Shown: positions 22,694 through 30,408 of the stretch, piece by piece | Layout: each line of letters opens with the position of its first letter | How positions within the stretch are numbered: position 1 is the stretch's first letter | Assembly: GCA_002328075.1 (NCBI GenBank) | Contig: DCVT01000054.1 | Location: 1 to 34,761, forward strand | DNA from: Anaerolineales bacterium UBA2181 | GTDB lineage: Bacteria; Chloroflexota; Anaerolineae; Promineifilales; UBA4811 | Length of the DNA: 34,761 nt | Reading direction: 5' to 3' | The notes under the pieces: generated by a model | What the model saw: only the letters and a program-made list of their open reading frames with translations | Told to the model about the DNA's origin: nothing | Databases searched by the model: none | Made by a program: the position numbers and the translations under genes

Positions 22694-24492
22694 GGCCGGC
22701 TGGCGGCTGCCTGTTGCATCCACTCTGCCCGTTCCTTCTCGCCGATGTGCCCGTACCACCAGGCGCGGATCGCCAGTTGACCCTCCCGGTTGCTGACCCC
22801 GTGCCACAGGGCCCGTCCCTCCTCCAGCCGGCCGTTGGCGATACAGGCCTCGCCCAGCAGTTGCCGGGTCGTCTGGCTCCACGGCTCGGCCGCGTAGGCC
22901 GCCTCCAGATGGACCAGCGCCGCCTGGTAGTCGCCCCGGGAAAGCTCGATCATGCCCAGCCGGCGGTTGGCGGTGGGGTTGCTTGGGTCCAGCGCCAGCG
23001 CCCGCTCGAACGCGGCCATCGTCTGCTGGAGGTCTACCTGGCGGCGGACCTCGTCCTGGATTGGCCACTCGGGCCAGCTGTACACGCCCAGCTCGGCCTG
23101 GCTCTGGAGGACCGCCCCCATATTGGAGTAAAGCTGCGAGGTCAGGGGACCGCGGAAGATCACGATCATGACCACCAACGCGATGGCGCCGATCGGCCGG
23201 GCGGCCGCGGTCCAGCTCGTTTCCGGGGGACCGGCGAATGCCAGGGGCGTCAGCAAGAACAGCATGGCATGGCCGTTGTACAACGGGTCGTCTGCCAGGC
23301 CGTTCAGCAGGATGATCAGCCAGCAGAGCACCGCCGCGGCCAACTCGCTGCTCGGCCTCCGGCCGTCGCGGCGTGCCTGGTCGCGGAAGGACAAAGTAAA
23401 GAGCGTCGCACTCATGGCCAACACGATCAGCAGCGCCGGAAGCCCCTGCTCCATGGCCACGTCGAGGTAGAGATTGTGCCCATGCGGGCTGTGGCCGACA
23501 TGGATCAGCTTGACGTAGCTAGAATAGGCCATCATAAAGCCATCGAGCCCGAGCCCCGTAAAGGGATAGTCGCGCACCAGGATCACGCCGTCGCGCACCA
23601 ACTCGGCGCGATTGCCGGTACCGCTGGGACCGGGCAGTGCCTCGAGCAGGGTGGTGAGGGCTTGGGGCCAGACCAGGACCACCCGCGCGGCCGCCGCCAT
23701 GCCCAGCGCCAGGCAGCCGCCAAATATCCAGCCTCGCGCGGTGTGGCTCCCTCCGCTAAGCCGACCGGCCGCCAGCCACATCCCGGCCAGCAGCAGGGCG
23801 CCGGCGACGGCGATCCAGGCCGAGCGCGACACGGTCAGGAACAATCCCAGAATGACCAGGAGCAGCGACGCGAGGCCGAGGGCGAGGGCGAACCACACTC
23901 CCACGGACCTGGACCGCGGCACCGCCCGTATCCTCCTCCAGCTCTGCACCACGGCCAGACCGGAAAAGGGCAGCAGCATCGCCATGGTAGCCCCGGCCAC
24001 GTTGGGGTTGGGGTGAGGGCCCGGCAGCGGCGGCAAAGAGGGTTGCAGAGCCCGTCCCAGACGGGCCACCAGGTCGACCTTGGCCGGGTACAGCTCCCAG
24101 TCGTTGGTGAGCACAAAGTGCGACGCCACCGCGGCGCCCAACAGCGCCAGAAACCAGACCCGGAGATTGCCGGCCGGCTCGGCATTCACCAGCGCATAGA
24201 AGAGAAGCACCCCGCCGACCATAAGCCAAAAGCGGGCAAAGGCAGCGTCGCGGTCAAAGGCTGCCCAGACCGCAACCGCCGCCGTCAGGAGGAAAAGCAC
24301 CATGGCCAGGTCGAACGCCGTGCGGCGGGTCAGGCGCCGGGTCACCGCCAGGCGGATGACCCACGGGGCCAGCGCCACCAGCAGCGGCCACCACTGAGGC
24401 GTCGCGTACCAGAGCCCACAAGCCAGGGTGGCGCAAGCCAGATCGAGGTAGTGCAGCCAGGCGGGCACGGCTTTTTCAGACGCCATGTTCAT
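22690..24492 (-). CDS. O-antigen ligase-like membrane protein with C-terminal TPRs
   Basis: The 600-residue product has about ten to twelve transmembrane helices over residues 15-455. The periplasmic loop typical of the Wzy/WaaL family (Wzy_C) shows RAELVRDGVILVRDYPFTGLGLDGF and HSPHGHNLYLDVAMEQGL. The last 120 residues form TPR-like helices (AFERALALDPSNPTANRRLGM, then DYQAALVHLEAAYAAEPW). Such proteins join or polymerise undecaprenyl-linked glycans at the outer face of the membrane. TPR tails are common in Gram-positive and Chloroflexota versions. It is the first gene of the minus-strand operon that continues with the acyltransferase and the broken GT2. Two in-frame ATGs lie at 24492 and 24486 and neither has a strong Shine-Dalgarno. 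Confidence 0.88.
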   Translation of the reverse strand: MNMASEKAVPAWLHYLDLACATLACGLWYATPQWWPLLVALAPWVIRLAVTRRLTRRTAFDLAMVLFLLTAAVAVWAAFDRDAAFARFWLMVGGVLLFYALVNAEPAGNLRVWFLALLGAAVASHFVLTNDWELYPAKVDLVARLGRALQPSLPPLPGPHPNPNVAGATMAMLLPFSGLAVVQSWRRIRAVPRSRSVGVWFALALGLASLLLVILGLFLTVSRSAWIAVAGALLLAGMWLAAGRLSGGSHTARGWIFGGCLALGMAAAARVVLVWPQALTTLLEALPGPSGTGNRAELVRDGVILVRDYPFTGLGLDGFMMAYSSYVKLIHVGHSPHGHNLYLDVAMEQGLPALLIVLAMSATLFTLSFRDQARRDGRRPSSELAAAVLCWLIILLNGLADDPLYNGHAMLFLLTPLAFAGPPETSWTAAARPIGAIALVVMIVIFRGPLTSQLYSNMGAVLQSQAELGVYSWPEWPIQDEVRRQVDLQQTMAAFERALALDPSNPTANRRLGMIELSRGDYQAALVHLEAAYAAEPWSQTTRQLLGEACIANGRLEEGRALWHGVSNREGQLAIRAWWYGHIGEKERAEWMQQAAASRP

Positions 24493-25081
24493 TTCGGTCC
24501 GGTGCCCACCTTCCAGGTCATGGGTAGTGCCGGCATTCGGAGGCTCTGGGCTGCCGATGGGCTGTCGACCGATCCGGGCGGACGGGTTGCTGGGCCATCG
24601 TTTCGCAGAACGGTGCTCGACCAGGGCGTTTCATCGGTGTGCTTGCCGGGTTTCAGGCGAGCTCCGCCCTTCTGACACGATGCGGTGTCAGAAGGATCGG
24701 CGCCTATTGGGAGGGGCGCTCTCTAGTGGCCCACGGTCACGACCGACCGCGCGTGGGCTGCTCCTGAGGGCAACCATTTCCGGCGAATCTTGGCTCCACG
24801 GCGGGCGTTCAGGGACACAGATCTGGGTCTCAGTCTCGTCGTGTCCCTGCGTAGCTCATGTCGCTTCGAGTCCGGGAGTTTTGCCCGCTGACCGGGGACA
24901 TTATAGCCGATATGCAATCGATGTCAAACAAAACGGCCTGAACGCGGCGATCGCTGGCGGGAAGCCGCCGTTCCCGGCCCGGCCGTTCCCTGGCCCATGG
25001 CCGTGTCGGTGATTCGTCGAACCGGCGCCGGACGGCCAGTGACCGACGGGCGGTCGGCGCTTTCTGTTGCCGGCCGGTTCG
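24493..25081. other. Intergenic region with two inverted repeats
   Basis: No gene is recognisable. The region divides the minus-strand polysaccharide operon from the plus-strand nucleoside phosphorylase. It contains the hairpin at 24668-24695 and a second inverted repeat, CAGGGACAC (24810-24818) with GTGTCCCTG (24841-24849), 22 nt apart. Composition near 24880-24940 is AT-richer than the surroundings, as expected for control DNA. Confidence 0.5.
24668..24695. repeat. Perfect 11-bp inverted repeat with 6-nt loop
   Basis: CCTTCTGACAC and GTGTCAGAAGG flank GATGCG. The arms are perfectly complementary. No T-run follows on either strand, so it is not a standard terminator. It could be an operator, an RNA hairpin or a decayed mobile-element end. 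Confidence 0.6.
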
Positions 25082-25090
25082 TGTTATAAT
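25082..25090 (+). promoter_or_regulatory. Extended -10 promoter of the nucleoside phosphorylase gene
   Basis: TGTTATAAT is a consensus extended -10 element (TGn-TATAAT). The -35 region is poor (TTCTGT at 17 bases). Transcription would start near 25097, giving a leader of about 30 nt before ATG 25126. Confidence 0.7.
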
Positions 25091-25125
25091 CCTGGTTCTA
25101 TGCTGGCAGAAAAGGGGTCTCTGGT

Positions 25126-26430
25126 ATGCGCGCAACCGATGTCATAGCGACCAAGCGAGATGGTGGTGAGTTGACCACCGCCCAGATCGACTGGTTCATC
25201 AACGAATACACAGCTGACCGGTTGCCGGACTACCAGGCGGCCGCGCTGCTGATGGCGATCTACCTGCGCGGGATGAGCCGGCGGGAGACGGTCGACCTGA
25301 CGCTGGCCATGGCCCACTCGGGCGACGTCCTGGACGTGCACGGCGACGTCGATTTTGCCATCGACAAGCACTCGTCCGGCGGTGTGGGCGACAAGACGAC
25401 GCTCATCGTGCTGCCCATCGTCGTGGCTTGTGGGGTGCCGGTGGGCAAGATGTCCGGCCGGGGGCTGGGCTTTAGCGGCGGCACGCTGGACAAGATGGAA
25501 TCGATTCCCGGCTGGCGCGCCGAGCTGACGACCGAAGAGTTCCTGCGCCAACTGCGACGCCATGGGATCGTGCTGTGCGGCCAGTCGGCTAACCTGGCGC
25601 CGGCCGACCGCAAGCTGTACGGGCTGCGGGACGTCACCGCGACGGTGAGCGCGCTGCCGCTGATTGCCGCCAGCATCATGAGCAAGAAACTGGCCGGGGG
25701 CGCGGACGGGGTGGTGCTGGACGTCAAGGTCGGCCGGGGTGCGTTTATGCCCACGGTGGAGCGCGCGGTGGAGCTCGCCCGGTTGATGGTGCAGCTGGGC
25801 GAGGACGCGGGCAAGCGGATGGTCGCGTTGATCTCGGACATGAATCAGCCCCTCGGCCGCATGGTGGGCAACGCGCTGGAGGTCAAGGAGGCCATCGAGG
25901 TCCTTCGCGCCGACGGGGCGCCCGACCTGCGGGCGCACTGCCTGGCCATGGCGGCCCACATGCTGGTGCTGGCCGGCGCCGCCCCGGACCTGGTGAACGC
26001 GCGCGACATGTGTCAGGCGCGTCTGGCCGACGGGTCGGCCTGGGACAAGTTCTGCCTACTCGTGAGGGTCCAGGGTGGCGATGTGCGGTCGGTGGAAAAG
26101 CCGACGCTTTTGCCAACCGCCCGCCTGGTGCAGCCGGTCCCTTCGCCTCACGCCGGTTTTATTGCGGCCGTTCACGCTGATAAGGTGGGCATGGCGTCGA
26201 TGGCGCTGGGCGCCGGCCGGGAGCGCAAGCAGGACCAGGTCGACCACGCCGTGGGGGTGGAGGTGCTGGTCAAGGTAGGCGACGCCGTCAAGGTCGGGGC
26301 GCCGCTCTTTGCCGTCCACGCCAACGACCCGGAGCGGTTGGTGCCCGCGCACGAGCAGTTGCTGAGCGCGGTCCGGTGGTCCGACGCGCCGGTCAAACCG
26401 CTGCCGCTGCACTATGACGTGATCACCTGA
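25126..26430 (+). CDS. Pyrimidine-nucleoside / thymidine phosphorylase
   Basis: The 434-residue protein carries the family signature SGRGLGFSGGTLDKMESIPG split over residues 110-129. It also has the phosphate-binding KHSSGGVGDKTTL (about 83), the SIMSKKLAGGADGVVLDVK block (about 182) and a C-terminal PYNP_C domain with VKVGDAVKVGAPLFAVHA. It cleaves thymidine, deoxyuridine or uridine with phosphate to give the base and (deoxy)ribose-1-phosphate in the cytoplasm. Lys85 and Ser87 lie in the expected phosphate site. Length is normal for DeoA/Pdp. Whether it prefers thymidine (deoA) or is a broad pdp cannot be told from sequence. The start ATG has AAAGGGG about ten bases upstream and an extended -10 promoter. 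It converges with the lipoprotein gene, 17 nt away. Confidence 0.95.
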   Translation: MRATDVIATKRDGGELTTAQIDWFINEYTADRLPDYQAAALLMAIYLRGMSRRETVDLTLAMAHSGDVLDVHGDVDFAIDKHSSGGVGDKTTLIVLPIVVACGVPVGKMSGRGLGFSGGTLDKMESIPGWRAELTTEEFLRQLRRHGIVLCGQSANLAPADRKLYGLRDVTATVSALPLIAASIMSKKLAGGADGVVLDVKVGRGAFMPTVERAVELARLMVQLGEDAGKRMVALISDMNQPLGRMVGNALEVKEAIEVLRADGAPDLRAHCLAMAAHMLVLAGAAPDLVNARDMCQARLADGSAWDKFCLLVRVQGGDVRSVEKPTLLPTARLVQPVPSPHAGFIAAVHADKVGMASMALGAGRERKQDQVDHAVGVEVLVKVGDAVKVGAPLFAVHANDPERLVPAHEQLLSAVRWSDAPVKPLPLHYDVIT

Positions 26431-26447
26431 GTGCAACCGGGTGATTT

Positions 26448-27083
26448 TCACGGTTCGGTCGCGCTCAGCGCAGTGAGCACGCCGGCGCGGGTCGGCTTGC
26501 CGCCGGCCGCAATGGATTCCCCTATCGCCTCCACCAGCCGATTGGCCACCTGGTACGCCGCTAGCGCGTACGGCCCCGGTAATTCGCCCAGCGGCGCCAC
26601 GTCCCGGTACCGGTCGGCGAATCCTTCCGGCGGCGGGGCTGCCGCTGTGGCAGCTGCAGCGTCGGCCGAGGTAGGAACCAGGGCCAGACCTGCCTCGGCG
26701 TAGGTCGGGGAGGCCGCCGTGGTGGTCTCCTCCAGCCAGTGACCCAACACCCCGACCACCTGCGGGTCGATGACCAAACTCTGCGCCGCCCGAACCGCCC
26801 GCTCGATATCTCCGCCGTCGTCAATCGCCACCAGCTCCACCCGGTAGCCACCCACGCCGCCCCGGCCGTTCCATTCGCGGACCGCCAGGCGGGCGGCATA
26901 GATCACGTCGTAGCCCACCGGCCGGTGCCGGCCCTCAAAGGGCGCCACCAGCCCGATCCGGATCACCGGCGCGGTGCTGCCCGGGAACGCCTGGCAGCCG
27001 GCCGCGGCCAGAGTCAAGCAGACCAGCAGCGCGAGCCGAGCAGTCCGGGCCGCCAGCCGGCCGAATTCCCATCGCTCTCTCAT
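26448..27083 (-). CDS. Short periplasmic-binding-protein-like lipoprotein (type 1 fold)
   Basis: The 211-residue product has a lipoprotein signal (RLALLVCLTLAAAGC, lipid-attachment Cys30), so it is membrane-anchored outside the cell. The mature part begins like branched-chain amino-acid binding proteins: VIRIGLVAPFEGRHRPVGYDVIYAARLAVREWN, then VVGVLGHWLEETTTAASPTYAEAGLALVPTSA. It then jumps to a C-terminal helix typical of the end of the fold (GPYALAAYQVANRLVEAIGESI). Normal family members are about 380 residues. Most of the second lobe is absent with no frameshift, so it may be a natural minimal sensor or an in-frame deletion. I chose ATG 27083, four bases after the mltG stop, over 27125, which lies inside mltG. 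It is probably cotranscribed with mltG. Confidence 0.8.
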   Translation of the reverse strand: MRERWEFGRLAARTARLALLVCLTLAAAGCQAFPGSTAPVIRIGLVAPFEGRHRPVGYDVIYAARLAVREWNGRGGVGGYRVELVAIDDGGDIERAVRAAQSLVIDPQVVGVLGHWLEETTTAASPTYAEAGLALVPTSADAAAATAAAPPPEGFADRYRDVAPLGELPGPYALAAYQVANRLVEAIGESIAAGGKPTRAGVLTALSATEP

Positions 27084-27087
27084 GGGA

Positions 27088-28362
27088 TCACCGGCACCGG
27101 GCAACGTTGGCCTGGTGTTCCTCAAAGGTCACGGCGAAGACGTGGGTGCCGGGCTGGTCGGCCGTGCAGTCCACCACAAAGTAATAGTAGGGCGTCGCCT
27201 CGGGGTGGGCCACTGCCTCCATCGAGGCCAAACCCGGGCTGGCAATGGGCGCCGGCGGCAGCCCCGGATAGAGGTAGGTGTTGTAGGGAGAGTCCATCTG
27301 CAGGTCGACCAGCAGCAGCGGCCGCTTCCACCACTCGGCCGTTTCGGCCTGCCAACCCAGCGCGTACTGGACCGTCGGGTCGGCGTCCAGCTTGATCCCC
27401 TGCCGCAGCCGGTTGAGAAAGACGCTAGCGATGACCGGCCGCTCTTCCGGCCGTTGGGCCTCGCGCTCCACAATGGAGGCCAGCGTGACGGCCTGGTGTA
27501 GCGTCAGTCCCTGTCCCAGAAATCCCTGTCGCAGGTCGGCCGAGACCCGCTGGCCAAAGGTGTAGAGCATCGTGCGGACGAGGTCGGCGGCGGTGGCATC
27601 GGCCGGCAGCCGGTAGGTGTCTGGAAAAAGATAGCCCTCCAGCGAGGCGTTGGGCGGGATCTCGGCCAGGAAGAACAGCGGATCCTCATCGGAAGAGCCG
27701 GTCTCGACTGGCAGCGCCAGCTCGTCGGCCGACGGCATCCGGCGGGCGAGGGCCAGGAACTCGTCTGGTTTCAACCCGGTCTCGGGATGCGCCGCCAGGT
27801 AGTCGGCCGTCTGCTCCAACCTCCAACCCTCGGTGATCCGGATTTCGATCTCGTCGGCCAGCGCGAAGCTGAGCGTCTGGGCTACCTCGGGTATGGTCAT
27901 GCTGGCACGCAGGGTATAGTTGCCCGCCTCCAACCCGGCGTCCAGATCATAGTAGCGCAGGTAGTGCCGAAACAGGGTGGCGTCGCGAATAAGCCCGGCG
28001 GCCGCCAGGCGGTCGGCGACGTTCAGGGCGGTCTCTCCCGGGTGGACGGCAAAGGGGATCGGTGCATCGCTCGGGCCGGCCGGTTTCTCCAGGTCGGCTG
28101 CGTGCAGCGTAAGGTACCCTCGCAAGTAGGCGCGCTCGGCGGCCGAAAGGGCGTTGCTGGGTTGTACGGTTCGGGCCTCGCCGCCGATGACCAGCGTGAT
28201 GGGCATGCGCGTGTCGCGCGCCCTCAGGTAGAGCACGCCGGCCGCAACCGCCACGGCCGCCAGGACCATGAGCGTCAACGCCAGGCGTGCGAACCAGGCG
28301 AGCCATCCTAAACACCCTCGGCGCTGGCGGGGCGTGGGTCTGCGGCGTGTCACTCGGTCCAT
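27088..28362 (-). CDS. mltG: Endolytic murein transglycosylase MltG
   Basis: The 424-residue protein has a basic cytoplasmic N-terminus, one transmembrane helix (about residues 20-48) and the YceG/MltG domain outside the membrane. The catalytic Glu lies in ASIVEREAQRPEERP (E. coli Glu218 equivalent). The downstream motifs FLNRLRQGIKLDADPTVQYALG, YNTYLYPGLPPAPIASPG and YYYFV are typical. The N-terminal LysM-like part contains AGLIRDATLFRHYLRYYDLDAGLEAGNYTL. The enzyme cuts nascent glycan strands and sets peptidoglycan chain length. The start ATG at 28362 follows TTTGGAG by five bases and is served by a clear promoter. An IS481-like element has inserted just upstream of that promoter. Confidence 0.95.
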   Translation of the reverse strand: MDRVTRRRPTPRQRRGCLGWLAWFARLALTLMVLAAVAVAAGVLYLRARDTRMPITLVIGGEARTVQPSNALSAAERAYLRGYLTLHAADLEKPAGPSDAPIPFAVHPGETALNVADRLAAAGLIRDATLFRHYLRYYDLDAGLEAGNYTLRASMTIPEVAQTLSFALADEIEIRITEGWRLEQTADYLAAHPETGLKPDEFLALARRMPSADELALPVETGSSDEDPLFFLAEIPPNASLEGYLFPDTYRLPADATAADLVRTMLYTFGQRVSADLRQGFLGQGLTLHQAVTLASIVEREAQRPEERPVIASVFLNRLRQGIKLDADPTVQYALGWQAETAEWWKRPLLLVDLQMDSPYNTYLYPGLPPAPIASPGLASMEAVAHPEATPYYYFVVDCTADQPGTHVFAVTFEEHQANVARCR

Positions 28363-28386
28363 TGCTCCAAACCTTTCACCGACGTG

Positions 28387-28415
28387 AGTATACCCGGACC
28401 GGTCAGGTCGGTCAA
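28387..28415 (-). promoter_or_regulatory. Sigma-70-type promoter of mltG
   Basis: On the minus strand TTGACC (28415-28410) and TATACT (28392-28387) are exactly 17 bases apart, about 25 nt upstream of the mltG ATG. The IS481-like element begins 16 bases upstream of the -35, so the promoter is intact but anything beyond it was displaced. Confidence 0.8.
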
Positions 28416-28430
28416 TTCGCCTTTGTGCCG

Positions 28431-29621
28431 TGTCCAGGACATCCTATACACTACATGAGGTATGGGTACAGCGTCTACGTCCAGCGTGTGCTAGACTTGG
28501 CGGACTTGGCCGAGAGAGGAGACCTCGCGCGGTATGCATCCTGGAGCCCGTATCGACTACAAGACGCTCAGAAACATCAACCCTGAGGCAGCTCGACTGG
28601 CCGTGTTGGAGTACCTGAACACCAACGGTAGAAACGTCGCCGATACCGCCCGAGTCTTTGGAATCACGCGCCCGGTGGTGTATGACATTCTGAAGAAGCA
28701 GGCGGAAGGGGACCTTAAGGATCGGTCGAGAGTTCCTATTCGCCAGCCTAACCGAACGGCGGTTGAGATTGAGCAGAAAGTCATTGAGGCCAAAAGGAAA
28801 ACACGGTTGGGTCCCCAGCGGTTGTCCATCTTCTTGGCCAAGTATGAGCAAGTCCACGTGGCCGCTGGCACGATCCGTCACATTCTCAGACGCAACCGGC
28901 CCGTTCTCGCTGATGCTGCCCCCAAAGCCCGCCGCCGGCGTGACCCGCGTGAGTTTGTGGATTGGTACCATGCTCAGCCTTTCGAGGTGGTTCAGATGGA
29001 TATCAAGCATATTCGTGACCAAAAGGCGCTCACCAAGGAACAGATCATCCACCTCGACCTGCATGCCATCCCCAATTATCAATGGGGTGCGCTGGATGTC
29101 AGTTCCCGGTTCAAACTGGTCGCGTACTGCCGTCAGAAGTCGTGGACCAACGGTTTGTGCTTCTACCTCTGGGTCATCTCCTGGCTCAGGTCCAATGGGG
29201 TCACAGCCCAGATCGTCTTCACGGTCGACAACGGTGAAGAGTTCGGTGGCAAATCATGGCTCAAGGTCAAGGAGCTCCGCAAACTCATCGCTGGCTTCGG
29301 ATGTCGGCTGATCCAGAACCACAAAGGCCATCCTGAAGAGAATGCCCACATCGAACGATCTGATCGCACCGACGATGACGAGTTCTACCGCCTACGTGCC
29401 ATGGCGCTCAACAGTGAGAAAGACCTGCTGGAGGAAGCCATGGGCTACATCTACTACAACAACGTCCGAGAGCATTCATCCCTCGATTTCCAGACCCCTT
29501 TCGCCTATCTCAAGCACGCACAGCCGCATCTAGATGACTCGATCCGATACGCCCAACCCTTCATTTTGGACAACGTCTCGGTTGCCCTCGGGCCCTGGAG
29601 TGGATACAATGTCCTGGCACA
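28431..29621 (+). mobile_element. IS481-family-like insertion sequence
   Basis: The element is about 1.19 kb. Its left end, TGTCCAGGACATCCTATACA (28431 onward), and its right end at 29597-29621, read on the other strand as TGTGCCAGGACATTGTATCC, share an exact CCAGGACAT core plus about 8 of the next 12 bases. This gives imperfect terminal inverted repeats starting with TGT, as in IS481 elements. A single transposase gene fills it. I see no target-site duplication, which suggests that one flank has been deleted or rearranged. The right end abuts the 3' part of a decayed nuclease gene. The left end sits just upstream of the mltG promoter. Confidence 0.7.
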
Positions 29622-30408
29622 GCACCCCTTCCCGGCTGGTCGCAGGGCGGCTCCAGCGCCACATCCAGATCGTCGGCCGGTTTCTCCTTCTGGTCCGCTA
29701 GCTGCCCGGTTTGGCGGTGGTGGTAGCCGGCGAATTGGCACGCCCGGCAGTGGGCCGGATCAGCGGCCTGCTGCATTACCTCGCGATCCATCGCTGATAG
29801 TCCCTCGCCAGTGCCAGCAGCTGCTCTCGTGTGGCCTCGTGGGCACCGGCCGAATGCCGGAACACCACGGGGTTTCGTGGCTCATTGGCCGGCCAATAGG
29901 TGAGGCAGATGGCATCGGCCCTAACGGGCACGCCGTGGTTCAGTGCGTCGCTGCCTTCGACCAGCACAAACGGGTACAAGCGGGTCTGTATGGGCTGAGC
30001 CCCATGGTGGCGGGGACGCGGTTGTTCGGTTTTCCGGTCCAGAATGAGCGCCCGGCCGTTCTGACCGAGCACCGCCAGATCGATGCGGACGGGCAGTTGC
30101 TGCCCGCCGATCGGGACGCTGCGTCCGATTTCAGGCAGGCAGCGGCCGGGTGGCAGGACGACCCAATGACGTTGCCAGGCGTCCCACCAATCCTGCACGC
30201 CTTCAGGTATTTCGCTGGCCTTGTCAACCCTAGAAAACAGCGCTGCATCAAAGCGCGGAACCGCCGGCCGCGTTCGCCCGCCTCCTCCGGGTCCCGCGGC
30301 ACCGGCAGCGCCGGCCATGGTACCGGCCGTAGGTCGCGCGGCGGAACCGGCGAGGGCAGTCAGAGAGGTTCTGCAACCTCTGCGCGGTCGACGTTCGGCT
30401 CATCGTGA
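28534..30408 (+). CDS. IS481-family transposase (frame runs past the element end)
   Basis: The first 362 codons (to 29621) are a normal DDE transposase. An N-terminal HTH (NVADTARVFGITRPVVYDILKK) is followed by DRSRVPIRQP and a GPQRLSIFLAKY helix. The integrase core has Asp in QMDIKHI, Asp in TVDNGEEFG and Glu in ENAHIERSDR. The C-terminus is WSGYNVLAQH, encoded by the right inverted repeat itself. There is no stop in the element, so the frame runs on for 262 codons as meaningless antisense of the nuclease pseudogene, ending at 30408. The transposase probably takes its stop from the target in other copies. Upstream GGAG lies about 13 bases before the ATG. The product here would carry a long junk tail. 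Confidence 0.85.
   Translation: MHPGARIDYKTLRNINPEAARLAVLEYLNTNGRNVADTARVFGITRPVVYDILKKQAEGDLKDRSRVPIRQPNRTAVEIEQKVIEAKRKTRLGPQRLSIFLAKYEQVHVAAGTIRHILRRNRPVLADAAPKARRRRDPREFVDWYHAQPFEVVQMDIKHIRDQKALTKEQIIHLDLHAIPNYQWGALDVSSRFKLVAYCRQKSWTNGLCFYLWVISWLRSNGVTAQIVFTVDNGEEFGGKSWLKVKELRKLIAGFGCRLIQNHKGHPEENAHIERSDRTDDDEFYRLRAMALNSEKDLLEEAMGYIYYNNVREHSSLDFQTPFAYLKHAQPHLDDSIRYAQPFILDNVSVALGPWSGYNVLAQHPFPAGRRAAPAPHPDRRPVSPSGPLAARFGGGGSRRIGTPGSGPDQRPAALPRDPSLIVPRQCQQLLSCGLVGTGRMPEHHGVSWLIGRPIGEADGIGPNGHAVVQCVAAFDQHKRVQAGLYGLSPMVAGTRLFGFPVQNERPAVLTEHRQIDADGQLLPADRDAASDFRQAAAGWQDDPMTLPGVPPILHAFRYFAGLVNPRKQRCIKARNRRPRSPASSGSRGTGSAGHGTGRRSRGGTGEGSQRGSATSARSTFGSS
29622..30318 (-). pseudogene. PD-(D/E)XK nuclease domain of a decayed helicase-nuclease
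   Basis: The minus-strand reading shows a RecB/AddB-like nuclease. RFDAALFSRVDKASEIP comes first, then the active-site strand PVRIDLAVL and LILDRKTEQPRP (Asp...DxK), then ATREQLLALARDYQRWIAR before a TAA at 29776. After a one-base shift the frame resumes as QQAADPAHCRACQFAGYHH, which resembles the Cys-rich Fe-S segment closing such nucleases. The gene then meets the right end of the IS481-like element at 29621. The start of the domain (QRLQNLSDCPRRFRR) is in yet another frame near 30350. It was originally the C-terminal part of the helicase upstream. Confidence 0.75.

Noticed and set aside
22714..24675. Plus-strand frame of 653 codons opposite the O-antigen ligase-like gene
   Set aside because: The opposite strand has clear membrane helices, a Wzy motif and TPRs. 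This frame is Arg/Gln/His-rich without domains.
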